From an uncultured Collinsella sp. (GTDB lineage Bacteria > Actinomycetota > Coriobacteriia > Coriobacteriales > Coriobacteriaceae): a DNA stretch of 64,000 nucleotides. This document shows, in pieces, positions 16,489-25,328 of this stretch (position 1 is its first letter; each line of letters opens with the position of its first letter). Location of the stretch: positions 1 to 64,000 of the forward strand of contig URBQ01000003.1 of the NCBI GenBank assembly GCA_900546115.1. The letters run 5' to 3'. Both the position numbers and the translations under genes were made by a program. The notes under the pieces were generated by a model. It saw only the letters and a list, made by a program, of their open reading frames with translations, was not told the origin of the DNA and searched no databases.

Positions 16489-17170
16489 AGGCGTGCTGTA
16501 CGGGGTGGGCACGGGGCCTGGCGACCCCGAGCTGCTCACGATCAAGGCCGTCCGCACAATCGAATCGTGTCCGGTCATCGCCGCACCGCAGACGGCGGAC
16601 GGGGTCATGGTCGCGCTCGACATCGTGCGCGGCGCCGTCGACCTTACAGGCAAGACGGTGATCCCCGTGCGATTCTCGATGACGCGCGACGCCGAGCGCC
16701 GCGCGGCCGAGCATGCCTCGCTTGTTCGCGAGCTTGTCGCGCACCTGGATGCGGCCCGCGACGTCGCGCTGCTGAACCTGGGGGACCCAAGCATCTACGC
16801 CACCTTCCAGCGCATAGCGCCCGACGTGCGCGCCCGCGGGTTCGAGGCGCGCGCCATTCCCGGCGTGCCGAGCTTCTGCGCGGTCGCCGCAGCGCTCGAG
16901 CGCGACCTCACGCCCGAGATGTCGTCGCCTCTGCACATCGTGTCCGGCGGCTACGACGACGTGCGCCGCGCAATCGGCTGGCCGGGGACGAAGGTGGTCA
17001 TGAAGGCGCGCCGCTCGCTTGCGGACACGAAGCGCATCCTTCGCGAGGAGGGCGCCTTCGACGGTTCCGAGCTCGTAGAGGACTGTGGGCTTCCGGGCGA
17101 GCGCGTGTACCGCTCGCTCGACGATGTGCCCGATCGGGGCAGCTACTTCTCGACGATGGTGGTGCGCTAG
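16481..17170 (+). CDS. cbiL: Cobalt-precorrin-2 C20-methyltransferase
   Basis: This enzyme adds the C20 methyl group, the first step after cobalt insertion. The 229-residue methylase shows YGVGTGPGDPELLTIKAVRTI, LNLGDPSIYATF and AIPGVPSFCAVAAALERDL, characteristic of CbiL/CobI. It starts inside the end of cbiD and ends directly before cbiG, indicating translational coupling. Confidence 0.92.
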   Translation: MSKGVLYGVGTGPGDPELLTIKAVRTIESCPVIAAPQTADGVMVALDIVRGAVDLTGKTVIPVRFSMTRDAERRAAEHASLVRELVAHLDAARDVALLNLGDPSIYATFQRIAPDVRARGFEARAIPGVPSFCAVAAALERDLTPEMSSPLHIVSGGYDDVRRAIGWPGTKVVMKARRSLADTKRILREEGAFDGSELVEDCGLPGERVYRSLDDVPDRGSYFSTMVVR

Positions 17171-18304
17171 ATGAGGGTTTCCTGCATAGCGTTCACTGAG
17201 AGGGGATATGCGTTGGCGGAGCGCACCGCACGCGCGCTTTCCGATTGCGCGCAGACAGGTGAAGATGACCCTGGCTGGGACGTTTCCGTTTCGCGCGGGT
17301 TCGGCGAGGGGAAGGCCGACCTGCGCGCATGGACGGCGCTCGCGTGGGAAGCGTCGGACGCGCTTCTGTTCGTGGGCGCGGCGGGCATCGCCGTGCGGGC
17401 GATCGCGCCGCATGTCGCCTCGAAGGCAACCGATTCCGCGGTTGTGGTGATCGACGAGGCGGGGCGCTTTGCCGTCCCACTTTTGTCGGGGCATTTGGGC
17501 GGTGCGAACGAGCTTGCGCAAACTGTGGCACGCGCGGCAGGGGCCATCCCCGTCATCACCACGGCGACCGACGTCCGCGGCGTGTGGGCGGTGGATACGT
17601 GGGCGCGCTGTGCGGGGCTCGCTGTTTCGAATCCCGAGGCTATCAAGCGAGTGTCGGCACGGCTGCTTTCGGGCGGGCGCGTGGCGCTCTATTCCGACAT
17701 GCCGATTTCGGGACAGCCGCCTGAGGGGGTTGACATTGCGTCCGACCGCGCTCGGGCCGATATCGTCGTGTCGCCGTTCGCTGGCGCGAATGCAGGTGCG
17801 TCCGTTCGCGCGGCGGAGACAACGGGCGAGGTCGTACCCGCCGGTGAGACGGGGAAGCCGGCGGGCGTGCGGGCTCAGGCGCCTGCGCCCGAGCCGCTTC
17901 GCCTTGTCGTGCCCTGCATCGTTGTGGGCATAGGGTGCCGCCGCGGTGCGTGCGCCGAAGCGATCGGGGAGGCGTTTCTTCTCGCGTGCGGGCAGGCGGG
18001 TATCTCGCCTTCGGCCGTGTGCGAGGCGGCGACGATCGACGTGAAGGCGCGCGAGGAGGGTCTGCTCGCCTTCTGCCGCGCGCGCAATATCTCGCTCGCG
18101 ACGTATTCCGCAGAGGAGTTGTCGCAGGTCGAAGGCAGCGTTTCGCCATCTGATTTCGTGCGCGCGACGGTGGGAGTCGACAACGTGTGCGAGCGTGCGG
18201 CGCTCGCGGACGGGGGCATACTTATCTTCCCGAAGCTCGCTCACGGCGGCGTGACCGTCGCGTTTTCCAAGGTAACTATCGAACTTTCGTTTAAGGAGCG
18301 GTGA
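17171..18304 (+). CDS. cbiG: Cobalt-precorrin-5A hydrolase
   Basis: CbiG opens the delta-lactone and releases acetaldehyde, the ring-contraction step specific to the anaerobic pathway. The 377 residues comprise an N-terminal CbiG domain (ALLFVGAAGIAVRAIAPHV, PLLSGHLGGANELA, ITTATDVRGVWAVD), a middle region and a CbiG C-terminal domain (VVGIGCRRGACAEAI, ARATVGVDNVCERAAL-like). Between them lies an Ala/Gly/Pro-rich stretch of about 40 residues, likely a flexible linker. Its stop TGA overlaps the next ATG by one base. Confidence 0.92.
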   Translation: MRVSCIAFTERGYALAERTARALSDCAQTGEDDPGWDVSVSRGFGEGKADLRAWTALAWEASDALLFVGAAGIAVRAIAPHVASKATDSAVVVIDEAGRFAVPLLSGHLGGANELAQTVARAAGAIPVITTATDVRGVWAVDTWARCAGLAVSNPEAIKRVSARLLSGGRVALYSDMPISGQPPEGVDIASDRARADIVVSPFAGANAGASVRAAETTGEVVPAGETGKPAGVRAQAPAPEPLRLVVPCIVVGIGCRRGACAEAIGEAFLLACGQAGISPSAVCEAATIDVKAREEGLLAFCRARNISLATYSAEELSQVEGSVSPSDFVRATVGVDNVCERAALADGGILIFPKLAHGGVTVAFSKVTIELSFKER

Positions 18305-19047
18305 TGGGAAAGCTCTTCGTAGTGGGGATCGGCCCGGGCGGCCCCGACGGCATGACGATTGCGGCTCGGCGCGCGCTCGAGGCGGTCGACATCGTTGTGG
18401 GGTACACGAAATACGTGGAGCTCGCGCTCGCCGCCGTGCCCGACGCGGCGCGTCTCGCGACGCCGATGATGCACGAGGTCGAACGGTGCCGCGTGGCGCT
18501 TTCGCGCGCGCAGAGTGGAGAAGCGGTGGCGCTCGTGTGCAGCGGTGACGCGGGCGTGTATGGCATGGCGAGCCCCGTGCTGGAGCTTGCGGAGGACTAC
18601 CCCGATGTAGACGTGGAAGTTATCGCCGGGGCCACCGCGGCTCAGAGCGGGTCGGCGGTGCTCGGCGCCCCGCTTGCCCACGATTTCGCGGTCGTGTCGC
18701 TTTCCGACCTGCTCACGCCGTGGGAGGTCATCGAGCACAGGCTCGCCGCCGTGGCGAGCGCCGACTTCTGCATCTGTTTGTACAACCCGCGCAGCAGAAA
18801 GCGCGCCGACAGGCTCTCGCGCGCGGCGAAGATTATGCTCGAATGGAAGGCCCCCGACACGCTCTGCGGTTGGGTACGCAACATCGGGCGCGAGGGGCAG
18901 CAATCGGGCATGTGCAGGCTCTCCGAGCTGGGGGAGTTCGACGCCGACATGTTCACTACCGTGTTCGTCGGCAACGCGGACACGAAGCGCGTAGGCGGCC
19001 GTATGGTCACGCCGCGCGGGTATCGGGAGATTCCATGCGAAAGGTAA
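18304..19047 (+). CDS. cbiH: Cobalt-precorrin-3B C17-methyltransferase
   Basis: CbiH methylates C17 and drives ring contraction. The 247-residue protein has VVGIGPGGPDGMTIAARRAL, CSGDAGVYGMASPVLEL, VIAGATAAQSGSAVLGAPL, HDFAVVSLSDLLTPW and ICLYNPRSRKR, the CbiH/CobJ pattern. No extra C-terminal Fe-S domain is present. It overlaps cbiG and the following cbiET. Confidence 0.93.
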   Translation: MGKLFVVGIGPGGPDGMTIAARRALEAVDIVVGYTKYVELALAAVPDAARLATPMMHEVERCRVALSRAQSGEAVALVCSGDAGVYGMASPVLELAEDYPDVDVEVIAGATAAQSGSAVLGAPLAHDFAVVSLSDLLTPWEVIEHRLAAVASADFCICLYNPRSRKRADRLSRAAKIMLEWKAPDTLCGWVRNIGREGQQSGMCRLSELGEFDADMFTTVFVGNADTKRVGGRMVTPRGYREIPCER

Positions 19048-20507
19048 CGATCATCGGGGCGGGGCCCGGAAACCCCGACTTGCTCTCGCGCGCGGCGCTC
19101 GACGCGATCGACATCGCCGACGTGGTCATCGGCGCTCATCGCGCGCTCGTCGGCATCGACGTGCCGCCCGACGTGGTGAGATGCGAGCTCGTGAAGACGG
19201 CGGACATCGTCGCCGCGCTCACCGATGCGGCGTCGTGGCAGCGCGCCGTGGTCGTGATGACGGGCGATGTGGGGCTGTTCAGCGGCGCGCGCCGCTTGGT
19301 GGAGGCGCTCTCCGGCGACGCGCAGGTGGACGTGCGCGTCATTCCCGGCATAAGCTCAGCGTCGTATCTCGCCGCGCGCCTCGCGCGTCCATGGCAGGAT
19401 TGGCGCTTCGTGAGCGCTCACGGCGTGGCGTGCGACATTGTGGCCGAGGCCGAGCGCGCAGGTGAGCTCTTCCTCGCCACGTCGGGCGGGGAAGACCCCT
19501 CGCGACTTTCGGGCGAGCTTGTGCAGGCGGGCTTCGGGGACGCACGCGTGACGGTGGCCGAGCGCCTGTCGTACCCCGACGAGCGCATCACCTGCGCGAC
19601 CGCAAGTGAAATCGCAGGTCAGACGTTCGACGACTTGAACGTGATGCTTATCGAGTTCACAGACTGCGCCGGGTCGCCTGCGGGCTCTAGCGCAGCCTCC
19701 GAGGCGCCGGCCGGCGCGTCTGCGCCCGCGGCGGCTTCTTTCGTGGCGGTCTCTGCGGGCGCATTCCGCGCCGCGAGCTCCCGCTGGCCGTACGCTTCCT
19801 CGGGCATTCCCGACGAGCTCTTCATCCGCGGCGACGTTCCCATGACCAAGCAGGAGGTGCGCGCCGTCGCGCTCGCGAAGCTGCGCCTTACCGCGACCGA
19901 CACCGTGTGGGATGTCGGCGCCGGCACGGGGAGCGTGTCGATCGAGGCGGCGCTCGTCGCGCGAGCGGGGTCGGTATGGGCGGTCGAGCGCAACGCGGCC
20001 GGCGTGCGGCTCATCCGAGAGAACGCGGATGCATTCGGGTGCGGCAACGTGCATGCGGTCCCCGGTGTCGCCCCCGAAGCGCTCGCGAAACTGCCCGTCC
20101 CCGACGCCGTGTTCGTCGGCGGAAGCGCGGGCGAGCTTCCCTCCATCGTGGAGGCGGCGCTCGAGAAGAACTCGCAGGTTCGCCTGTGCGTGCCATGCGT
20201 CACCGTTGAGACGCTCACCGAGGCGTGCGCGCTCCTCTCGGGTTCGCGCTTTAAGGGGTTCGAGGCGTGCCAGGTGTCGGCCGCCCGCGCCGAGGCTGTA
20301 GGCTCGCACCATCTTATGAAGGCGCAAAACCCCGTGTTCCTCGTCAGCGCGCGTGGTGCGGCCGCGGATGCCGAGGGGCTTGCCGAAGTCGGGGCGCTTG
20401 CTGAATCGCCTGTCGGCGAGGACCCCTCTGCGGAGGGGAACCCATCCGTTGAGGTGGTCTCGCTTGCTAATTGCAACGCCGCAGGTGGGGAAGGCGGCGC
20501 CCGGTGA
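19035..20507 (+). CDS. cobL: Fused cobalt-precorrin-7 C5-methyltransferase / precorrin-6B C15-methyltransferase
   Basis: A 490-residue CbiE-CbiT fusion (the CobL arrangement). It methylates C5 and C15 and decarboxylates the acetate side chain. The N-terminal half is CbiE-like (IIGAGPGNPDLLSRAALDAI, VMTGDVGLFSGARRLVE). The C-terminal half is a CbiT Rossmann methylase (IPDELFIRGDVPMTKQEVRA, VWDVGAGTGSVSIEAAL). About 40 Ala/Ser-rich residues link them, and the last 40 residues form another low-complexity tail. It starts within the end of cbiH and overlaps cbiA by GTGA. Confidence 0.93.
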   Translation: MRKVTIIGAGPGNPDLLSRAALDAIDIADVVIGAHRALVGIDVPPDVVRCELVKTADIVAALTDAASWQRAVVVMTGDVGLFSGARRLVEALSGDAQVDVRVIPGISSASYLAARLARPWQDWRFVSAHGVACDIVAEAERAGELFLATSGGEDPSRLSGELVQAGFGDARVTVAERLSYPDERITCATASEIAGQTFDDLNVMLIEFTDCAGSPAGSSAASEAPAGASAPAAASFVAVSAGAFRAASSRWPYASSGIPDELFIRGDVPMTKQEVRAVALAKLRLTATDTVWDVGAGTGSVSIEAALVARAGSVWAVERNAAGVRLIRENADAFGCGNVHAVPGVAPEALAKLPVPDAVFVGGSAGELPSIVEAALEKNSQVRLCVPCVTVETLTEACALLSGSRFKGFEACQVSAARAEAVGSHHLMKAQNPVFLVSARGAAADAEGLAEVGALAESPVGEDPSAEGNPSVEVVSLANCNAAGGEGGAR

Positions 20508-21886
20508 TTACGTCCATCCCGCGCTTCATGGTCGCTGCGCCCTCGAGCGGGAGCGGCAAGACGGTCGTAACGTGCGCGCTCCTGCGCGCGCTCGCGCGCC
20601 GTGGTCTTGCGTGCGCGGCCTTCAAATGCGGCCCCGACTACATTGACCCGCTCTTTCATCGCCGCGTCGTGGGTGCGCGCTCGGGCAACTTAGACGGCTT
20701 CTTCACCGACGCCCCGACGCTGCGCGCCCTGCTCGCACGCGGCGCCGCGGGCGCGGATGTCGCGGTGCTCGAGGGGGTCATGGGCTTCTACGACGGCATG
20801 GCGCCCGGCGTGGCCGACGCGAGCAGCTATCAGGTTGCGCGCGACACGGAAACGCCGGTCGTTTTAGTGGTGAACGGGCGCGGGGCGTCTTTATCGCTCG
20901 CCGCCGTAATCCGCGGCATCGCCGAGTTCCTGCCTTGTGCGAACGTGCGCGGCGTCGTGCTGAACAAGACGAGCGCCGCTGCCTGCGCCTACGCGGCGCC
21001 TGCGATCGAGAAGCACACGGGCGTCGCGGTTTTGGGGAATATCCCCGCCGACGAGGCGTTCTCGCTCGAAAGCCGGCATCTGGGGCTTGTGACCGCCGAC
21101 GAGGTCGAGCAGCTCTCCGCGCGCATCGACAAGATGGCCGAGCTGGTGGAAAAGAGCGTCGACGTCGACCGCTTGCTTGAAATAGCGGCGACGGCACCCG
21201 ATATCCGCGAGGAACCTTACCGGTTGGAGCCGATCGCGGGAGCGCGGCCCATCGTCGCCGTCGCGCGTGACGAGGCGTTCTCGTTCTACTACGAGGAGAA
21301 CCTGCGCGCGCTCGAGGACCTGGGTTGCGAGCTGGCCTTTTTCAGCCCCCTGTGTGATAGCGAGTTGCCCCGGGGGGCAAGCGCCCTCTATCTGGGGGGC
21401 GGCTACCCGGAGCTCCATGCGCGGCAGCTCTCCGAGAACGCGCCGATGCGCGAGGCGGTGCGGTGCGCGGTGGAATTCGGCATGCCGACGGTCGCCGAAT
21501 GCGGTGGGTTTCTGTACCTGCAGCGCGAAATCGCCGATAGCGAGGGGCGGCGCTGGCCTGTTGCGGGCGCCCTTGAGGGCGCGAGCGAGAACGGGGGAAG
21601 GCTGTCCCATTTCGGGTACGTGGAGCTCACTTCCCAACGCGACGGGCTCTACGGGCCGCGCGGCACACGCATCCACGCGCACGAGTTCCACTACTGGCAG
21701 TCCACCTGCCCGGGCGGCGACTTCTGGGCGCAGAAGCCCCGGCGCGACAAGGGCTGGCCGTGCATGTCGACCACCCCGTCCCTGGTTGCGGGCTTCCCGC
21801 ATGTGTACTATCCTGCGAACCCCGACGTTGCGCGCGCGTTCGCGTCTGCCGCAGCGTCGTTTGCAGAGAGGAGACGGCATGGCTGA
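20504..21886 (+). CDS. cbiA: Cobyrinate a,c-diamide synthase
   Basis: CbiA amidates the a and c side chains with glutamine and ATP. The 460-residue protein has an N-terminal dethiobiotin-synthase-like ATP site (PSSGSGKTVVTCALLRAL) and VLEGVMGFYDGM, and a C-terminal class I glutaminase domain with ALYLGGGYPELHARQL, ECGGFLYLQREI and HEFHYWQ. The GTG at 20504 overlaps the preceding stop as GTGA. Confidence 0.93.
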   Translation: MITSIPRFMVAAPSSGSGKTVVTCALLRALARRGLACAAFKCGPDYIDPLFHRRVVGARSGNLDGFFTDAPTLRALLARGAAGADVAVLEGVMGFYDGMAPGVADASSYQVARDTETPVVLVVNGRGASLSLAAVIRGIAEFLPCANVRGVVLNKTSAAACAYAAPAIEKHTGVAVLGNIPADEAFSLESRHLGLVTADEVEQLSARIDKMAELVEKSVDVDRLLEIAATAPDIREEPYRLEPIAGARPIVAVARDEAFSFYYEENLRALEDLGCELAFFSPLCDSELPRGASALYLGGGYPELHARQLSENAPMREAVRCAVEFGMPTVAECGGFLYLQREIADSEGRRWPVAGALEGASENGGRLSHFGYVELTSQRDGLYGPRGTRIHAHEFHYWQSTCPGGDFWAQKPRRDKGWPCMSTTPSLVAGFPHVYYPANPDVARAFASAAASFAERRRHG

Positions 21887-23021
21887 AGCAACCGAAACCG
21901 CGCTCGCCTGCATCCGCGAGGAAGTCGAGCGCGCGTTCTCGTCGGCGCCGGGCGCCGTGCTCGAAGCCACGCTCCCCCGGATCGAGCCCGCAGACGAGTG
22001 CGCCCGCGCCGCCGCGTACGCCGCGTGGGACTCCATCGCGCACCCCTTGGGGGGATTGGGCGACTTTGAAGACGCCGTCGCGTGTATCGCCGCAGCTCAG
22101 GGGAGCGCCGAGGTGGCCGAGTTTCCCCGTGCGCTCGCGGTATTCTTCTCCGACAACGGTGTCGTTGCCGAAGGCGTGTCGCAAAGCGGGCAAGACGTGA
22201 CGCGAGCCGTCGCGCGCAACATGTGCGAGGGGGCCACGAGCGCCTGCCGCATGGCGGCGTTCGCGGGTGCCGAGGTCGTGCCCGTCGACGTGGGTATGGC
22301 CCGGGGTATAGAAGACACGCGCATGGTGCGCGCGAACGTGCGGCGGGGGAGCGGCAGCATCGCGCACGGTTCCGCTATGTCTCGCGATGGGGCCGTGCGC
22401 GCGATCGAGGTCGGAATCGCCGTCGCGTGCGGGCTTGCCCGCACCGGCGTGCGCCTTCTCGCCGCGGGCGAGATGGGCATCGGCAACACGACCACCTCTG
22501 CGGCGGTGGCCGCAGTGCTCATCCGGGCGGAAGCGCGGAGCCTCGTCGGGCGCGGCGCGGGGCTCTCGGACGCCTCACTCGCGCGCAAGCGCGACGTGGT
22601 CGAGCGTGCTATCGACGCGAACTCGCCCGATCCCGCCGACCCGATCGACGTCCTCTCGAAGGTGGGCGGCTTCGACATCGCGGCGATGTGCGGCTTCTAC
22701 CTGGGGGCCGCGGCCTCGAAGGCGCCGGCGCTCCTCGACGGGGTCATATCCTGCACGGCGGCCCTGTGCGCGGCGCGCCTGTGCCCCAACGCCTTGGGCT
22801 ACCTCGTGGGCACCCACGCATCAAGCGAACCCGCAAGCCAGGAGCTCCTTCGCGAGCTCGGCATAAAGGCACCACTCGACGCAGGCATGCACTTGGGCGA
22901 GGGCGCGGGCGCCATGGCGTATCTGCCCCTTCTGGATTCGGCGTTGCGCGTGTACCGGGATGGGAAGACGTTCACGGCGACTGGTATGGCTGCGTACGAG
23001 CATTTCGAGGCCGGGAAATGA
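21879..23021 (+). CDS. cobT: Nicotinate-nucleotide-dimethylbenzimidazole phosphoribosyltransferase
   Basis: CobT makes alpha-ribazole phosphate from the lower-ligand base and nicotinate mononucleotide. The 380-residue protein carries LGGLGDFEDAVACIAAAQG, FFSDNGVVAEGVSQSGQDVT, GEMGIGNTTTSAAVAAVL and LSDASLARKRDVVERA near the nucleotide site. DAGMHLGEGAGAMAYLPLLD supplies the catalytic Glu. No lower-ligand (bza) synthesis genes are in the window, so the base incorporated is unknown. GAGAGGAGA precedes the ATG inside the end of cbiA. Confidence 0.94.
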   Translation: MAEATETALACIREEVERAFSSAPGAVLEATLPRIEPADECARAAAYAAWDSIAHPLGGLGDFEDAVACIAAAQGSAEVAEFPRALAVFFSDNGVVAEGVSQSGQDVTRAVARNMCEGATSACRMAAFAGAEVVPVDVGMARGIEDTRMVRANVRRGSGSIAHGSAMSRDGAVRAIEVGIAVACGLARTGVRLLAAGEMGIGNTTTSAAVAAVLIRAEARSLVGRGAGLSDASLARKRDVVERAIDANSPDPADPIDVLSKVGGFDIAAMCGFYLGAAASKAPALLDGVISCTAALCAARLCPNALGYLVGTHASSEPASQELLRELGIKAPLDAGMHLGEGAGAMAYLPLLDSALRVYRDGKTFTATGMAAYEHFEAGK

Positions 23022-23566
23022 CGGTGACACTTGTCATCGGCGCCGCCGCGAGCGGCAAGAGCGCCTACGCCGAGTCCCTGTGCCTCGGGCACGACGGCCC
23101 CCGCGTGTACCTGGCAACGATGGAGCCCTTCGGGGAAGAGGGCGCCCGCCGCATCGCGCGCCATCGGTCGCTGCGCGAGGGCAAGGGGTTTTCCACCCTC
23201 GAGTGCACGCGTGACGTGGGCGCCGCAGTGCCCGGGCTTCCGCGCGGCTGCACGCTTCTTTTGGAGGACGTGGGCAACCTGGTTGCGAACGAGCTTTTCG
23301 CGGAAGGCGGCTTGTCCCCACGTGACCCCGACGCTGCGGCGCGCGAGGTGCTCGGAGGCATTGAACGGCTCGCTCAGGCCGCTGCGTATACGGTGGTGGT
23401 CACCGTCGACGTGTTCGCCGATGGGATGCGCTACGATGAAGGGACCGAGGCATGGAGGCGCGCGCTCGCGCGCGTGAACGCGGGTGTGGCGGCGCTGGCC
23501 GATCGCGCAGTCGAAGTGGTATGCGGGATTCCCGTGTGTATGAAAGGCGAAGGACCTACAAGGTGA
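23018..23566 (+). CDS. cobU: Adenosylcobinamide kinase / adenosylcobinamide-phosphate guanylyltransferase
   Basis: This bifunctional enzyme activates cobinamide for nucleotide-loop attachment. The 182-residue protein has the P-loop GAAASGKS (8-15), ATMEPFGEEGARRIARHR with the guanylylated His at about 49, LLLEDVGNLVANELF, and a C-terminal VVCGIPVCMKG. It overlaps cobT by ATGA. A second, degenerate CobU-like domain occurs two genes downstream. Confidence 0.92.
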   Translation: MTVTLVIGAAASGKSAYAESLCLGHDGPRVYLATMEPFGEEGARRIARHRSLREGKGFSTLECTRDVGAAVPGLPRGCTLLLEDVGNLVANELFAEGGLSPRDPDAAAREVLGGIERLAQAAAYTVVVTVDVFADGMRYDEGTEAWRRALARVNAGVAALADRAVEVVCGIPVCMKGEGPTR

Positions 23567-24330
23567 AGATAGTAGAGGCAATCGGCGCGGCGTTCGGAAC
23601 GTTCTCGCGCATCCCCGTCCCGAAATCGGCCTGGACCGATTTCGGGTCAACCCATGCGCTTGCCGTGTTTCCCCTGGTGGGCCTTGCGGAAGGCTTCCTC
23701 ATGACGGCGTGGGGGTACGTGGCGAACCTGCTCGGCGTGCCCGCGACCATCGTCGCGGCCGTGCTCGTGGCGCTGCCTGTGGCGGTGACGGGAGGCATCC
23801 ACCTAGACGGGCTCTGCGACACCTCCGATGCGCTTGCAAGTTGGGCCCCGCGCGAGCGAAAGCTCGAGATCATGCACGACCCGCGGGCGGGCGCCTTCGG
23901 GGTCATCGGTGTTGTTGTGTACCTTATTCTGCAGTTTTCCCTGTTCACCGCGCTGCCGCTTACGGCGGGGGCGTTCCTCGCGCTTCTGTGCTCGCTCGTG
24001 TTCTCCCGCTCGCTTTCGGGGCTCGCCGTTGAATACTGGCCTGCCGCGCGGGCGGACGGCATGGCCGCGGGGCTCTCGCCTGCGAAGAAGCGCGCGGCGA
24101 TCGTCGTTCCGCTTTACGCTTTCGCAGCGGCTTCGGCTGCAGGGATGGTCGCGTGCGCTCAGGCCGTCGGCGCCCTTATGGCGGTGGCGGGGCTTTTGGT
24201 GCTCGCGTGGTACCGCCATGTTGCCCTGTCCCGCTTCGGCGGGGTGACGGGGGATTTGGCCGGATGGTTTCTGCAATGGGCCGAGCTCGCGATGCTTGCC
24301 ATGCTGGTGGTGGGGGGCATGCTCCTATGA
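23563..24330 (+). CDS. cobS: Adenosylcobinamide-GDP ribazoletransferase
   Basis: CobS joins alpha-ribazole to GDP-cobinamide in the membrane, giving cobalamin (or its phosphate). The 255-residue polytopic protein has the family opening AFGTFSRIPVP, the metal-binding GGIHLDGLCDTSDALASWAP and MHDPRAGAFGVIG, and SRSLSGLAVEYWPAARADGM. The GTG at 23563 overlaps cobU by GTGA. Confidence 0.92.
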   Translation: MKIVEAIGAAFGTFSRIPVPKSAWTDFGSTHALAVFPLVGLAEGFLMTAWGYVANLLGVPATIVAAVLVALPVAVTGGIHLDGLCDTSDALASWAPRERKLEIMHDPRAGAFGVIGVVVYLILQFSLFTALPLTAGAFLALLCSLVFSRSLSGLAVEYWPAARADGMAAGLSPAKKRAAIVVPLYAFAAASAAGMVACAQAVGALMAVAGLLVLAWYRHVALSRFGGVTGDLAGWFLQWAELAMLAMLVVGGMLL

Positions 24331-25328
24331 TGCTCGTGGTAGGTGGCGCGCATTCGGGGAAGAGGACCTTCGTGCGCGAAAAACTCGGGTTCGCGGCGGA
24401 CGATTTCGTCGACGCGGCGCAGCTTGCGGAGGGCGGCGTGCCCGCGGCTTTTGCCGGCCGTGTCGCTTACCGTGCTGAGGAACTCGTACGCGCGCTCGAC
24501 GCTGACCGGGCGCTCGAGCGGCTGATCGGCTTCGACGCAGTGATTCTGCCCTTGGTCGGCTCGGGGGTCGTCCCCATGAGTGCGGAAGACGCCCAATGGC
24601 GCGAGCGCGCGGGGCGCCTGGGATGCGCGCTCGCTGCGCGCGCCGACGTCGTCGTGCGCATGACGTGCGGGATTCCCCAGGTCATCAAAGGAAACCTTGC
24701 CGATGCACCTCGAGGGACGCAGGGCGCGGGTGCGCTTTTGGAAGTCGTCTTCGTGCGCCATGGTGCCACGGCGGGCACGGAAGACCATCGCTACAGCGGG
24801 GCGGGCACCGACGAGCCCCTGTCGAGTGCGGGCGAGCGCGCTTTGCGCGACCTCGCGTGCGATCGTGACGTGTTCCGTGTTATCACGAGCGGCATGGCCC
24901 GCACCGACCAGACGGCGCGCATCCTCTTCCCGAACGCGGAGCTTATGGCGTGCCCCGGTCTGCGCGAGATGGATTTCGGCGACTTCGAGGGGCGAAGCGC
25001 CGCCGAGCTTAAAGAGGATGCGCGCTATCGCGCCTGGGTAGACTCCTGGTGCGAGACGCGCTGCCCGCATGGCGAGGGCAAGAGCGATTTCACCCGCCGC
25101 GTCATCGCGGCGTTTCGGGAGGCGTGCGAATCGGAGCGCGCCCAGGGGAGTGGGCGCGCCGTCTTCGTCGTTCACGCGGGTACCGTGAAAGCGCTGCTCT
25201 CCGAGCTAGCTGTCCCGAAAATGGGATACTTCGACGTGCATACCGAGCCGGGCGGCGCATGGGCCGCCACTTGGGATGGGCGCTGCCTTCGCGACGTTCG
25301 CCCCGCTTGGGGGGGCGATGCCCGGTGA
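24327..25328 (+). CDS. Fusion of a CobU-like domain and a CobC-like histidine phosphatase
   Basis: The 333-residue product has two parts. Residues 1-135 look like a shortened CobU: P-loop VVGGAHSGKRT (4-14) and a CobU-like C-terminus VGSGVVPMSAEDAQWRERAG ... TCGIPQVIKG. The guanylylation-His segment seen in the real CobU upstream is missing. Residues 139-333 form a phosphoglycerate-mutase-type phosphatase with VVFVRHGATAG (catalytic His145), SGMARTDQTARILF, REMDFGDFEGRSAAEL and VVHAGTVKALLSEL, fitting alpha-ribazole phosphatase (CobC). The operon position supports nucleotide-loop assembly. Confidence 0.85.
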   Translation: MMLVVGGAHSGKRTFVREKLGFAADDFVDAAQLAEGGVPAAFAGRVAYRAEELVRALDADRALERLIGFDAVILPLVGSGVVPMSAEDAQWRERAGRLGCALAARADVVVRMTCGIPQVIKGNLADAPRGTQGAGALLEVVFVRHGATAGTEDHRYSGAGTDEPLSSAGERALRDLACDRDVFRVITSGMARTDQTARILFPNAELMACPGLREMDFGDFEGRSAAELKEDARYRAWVDSWCETRCPHGEGKSDFTRRVIAAFREACESERAQGSGRAVFVVHAGTVKALLSELAVPKMGYFDVHTEPGGAWAATWDGRCLRDVRPAWGGDAR

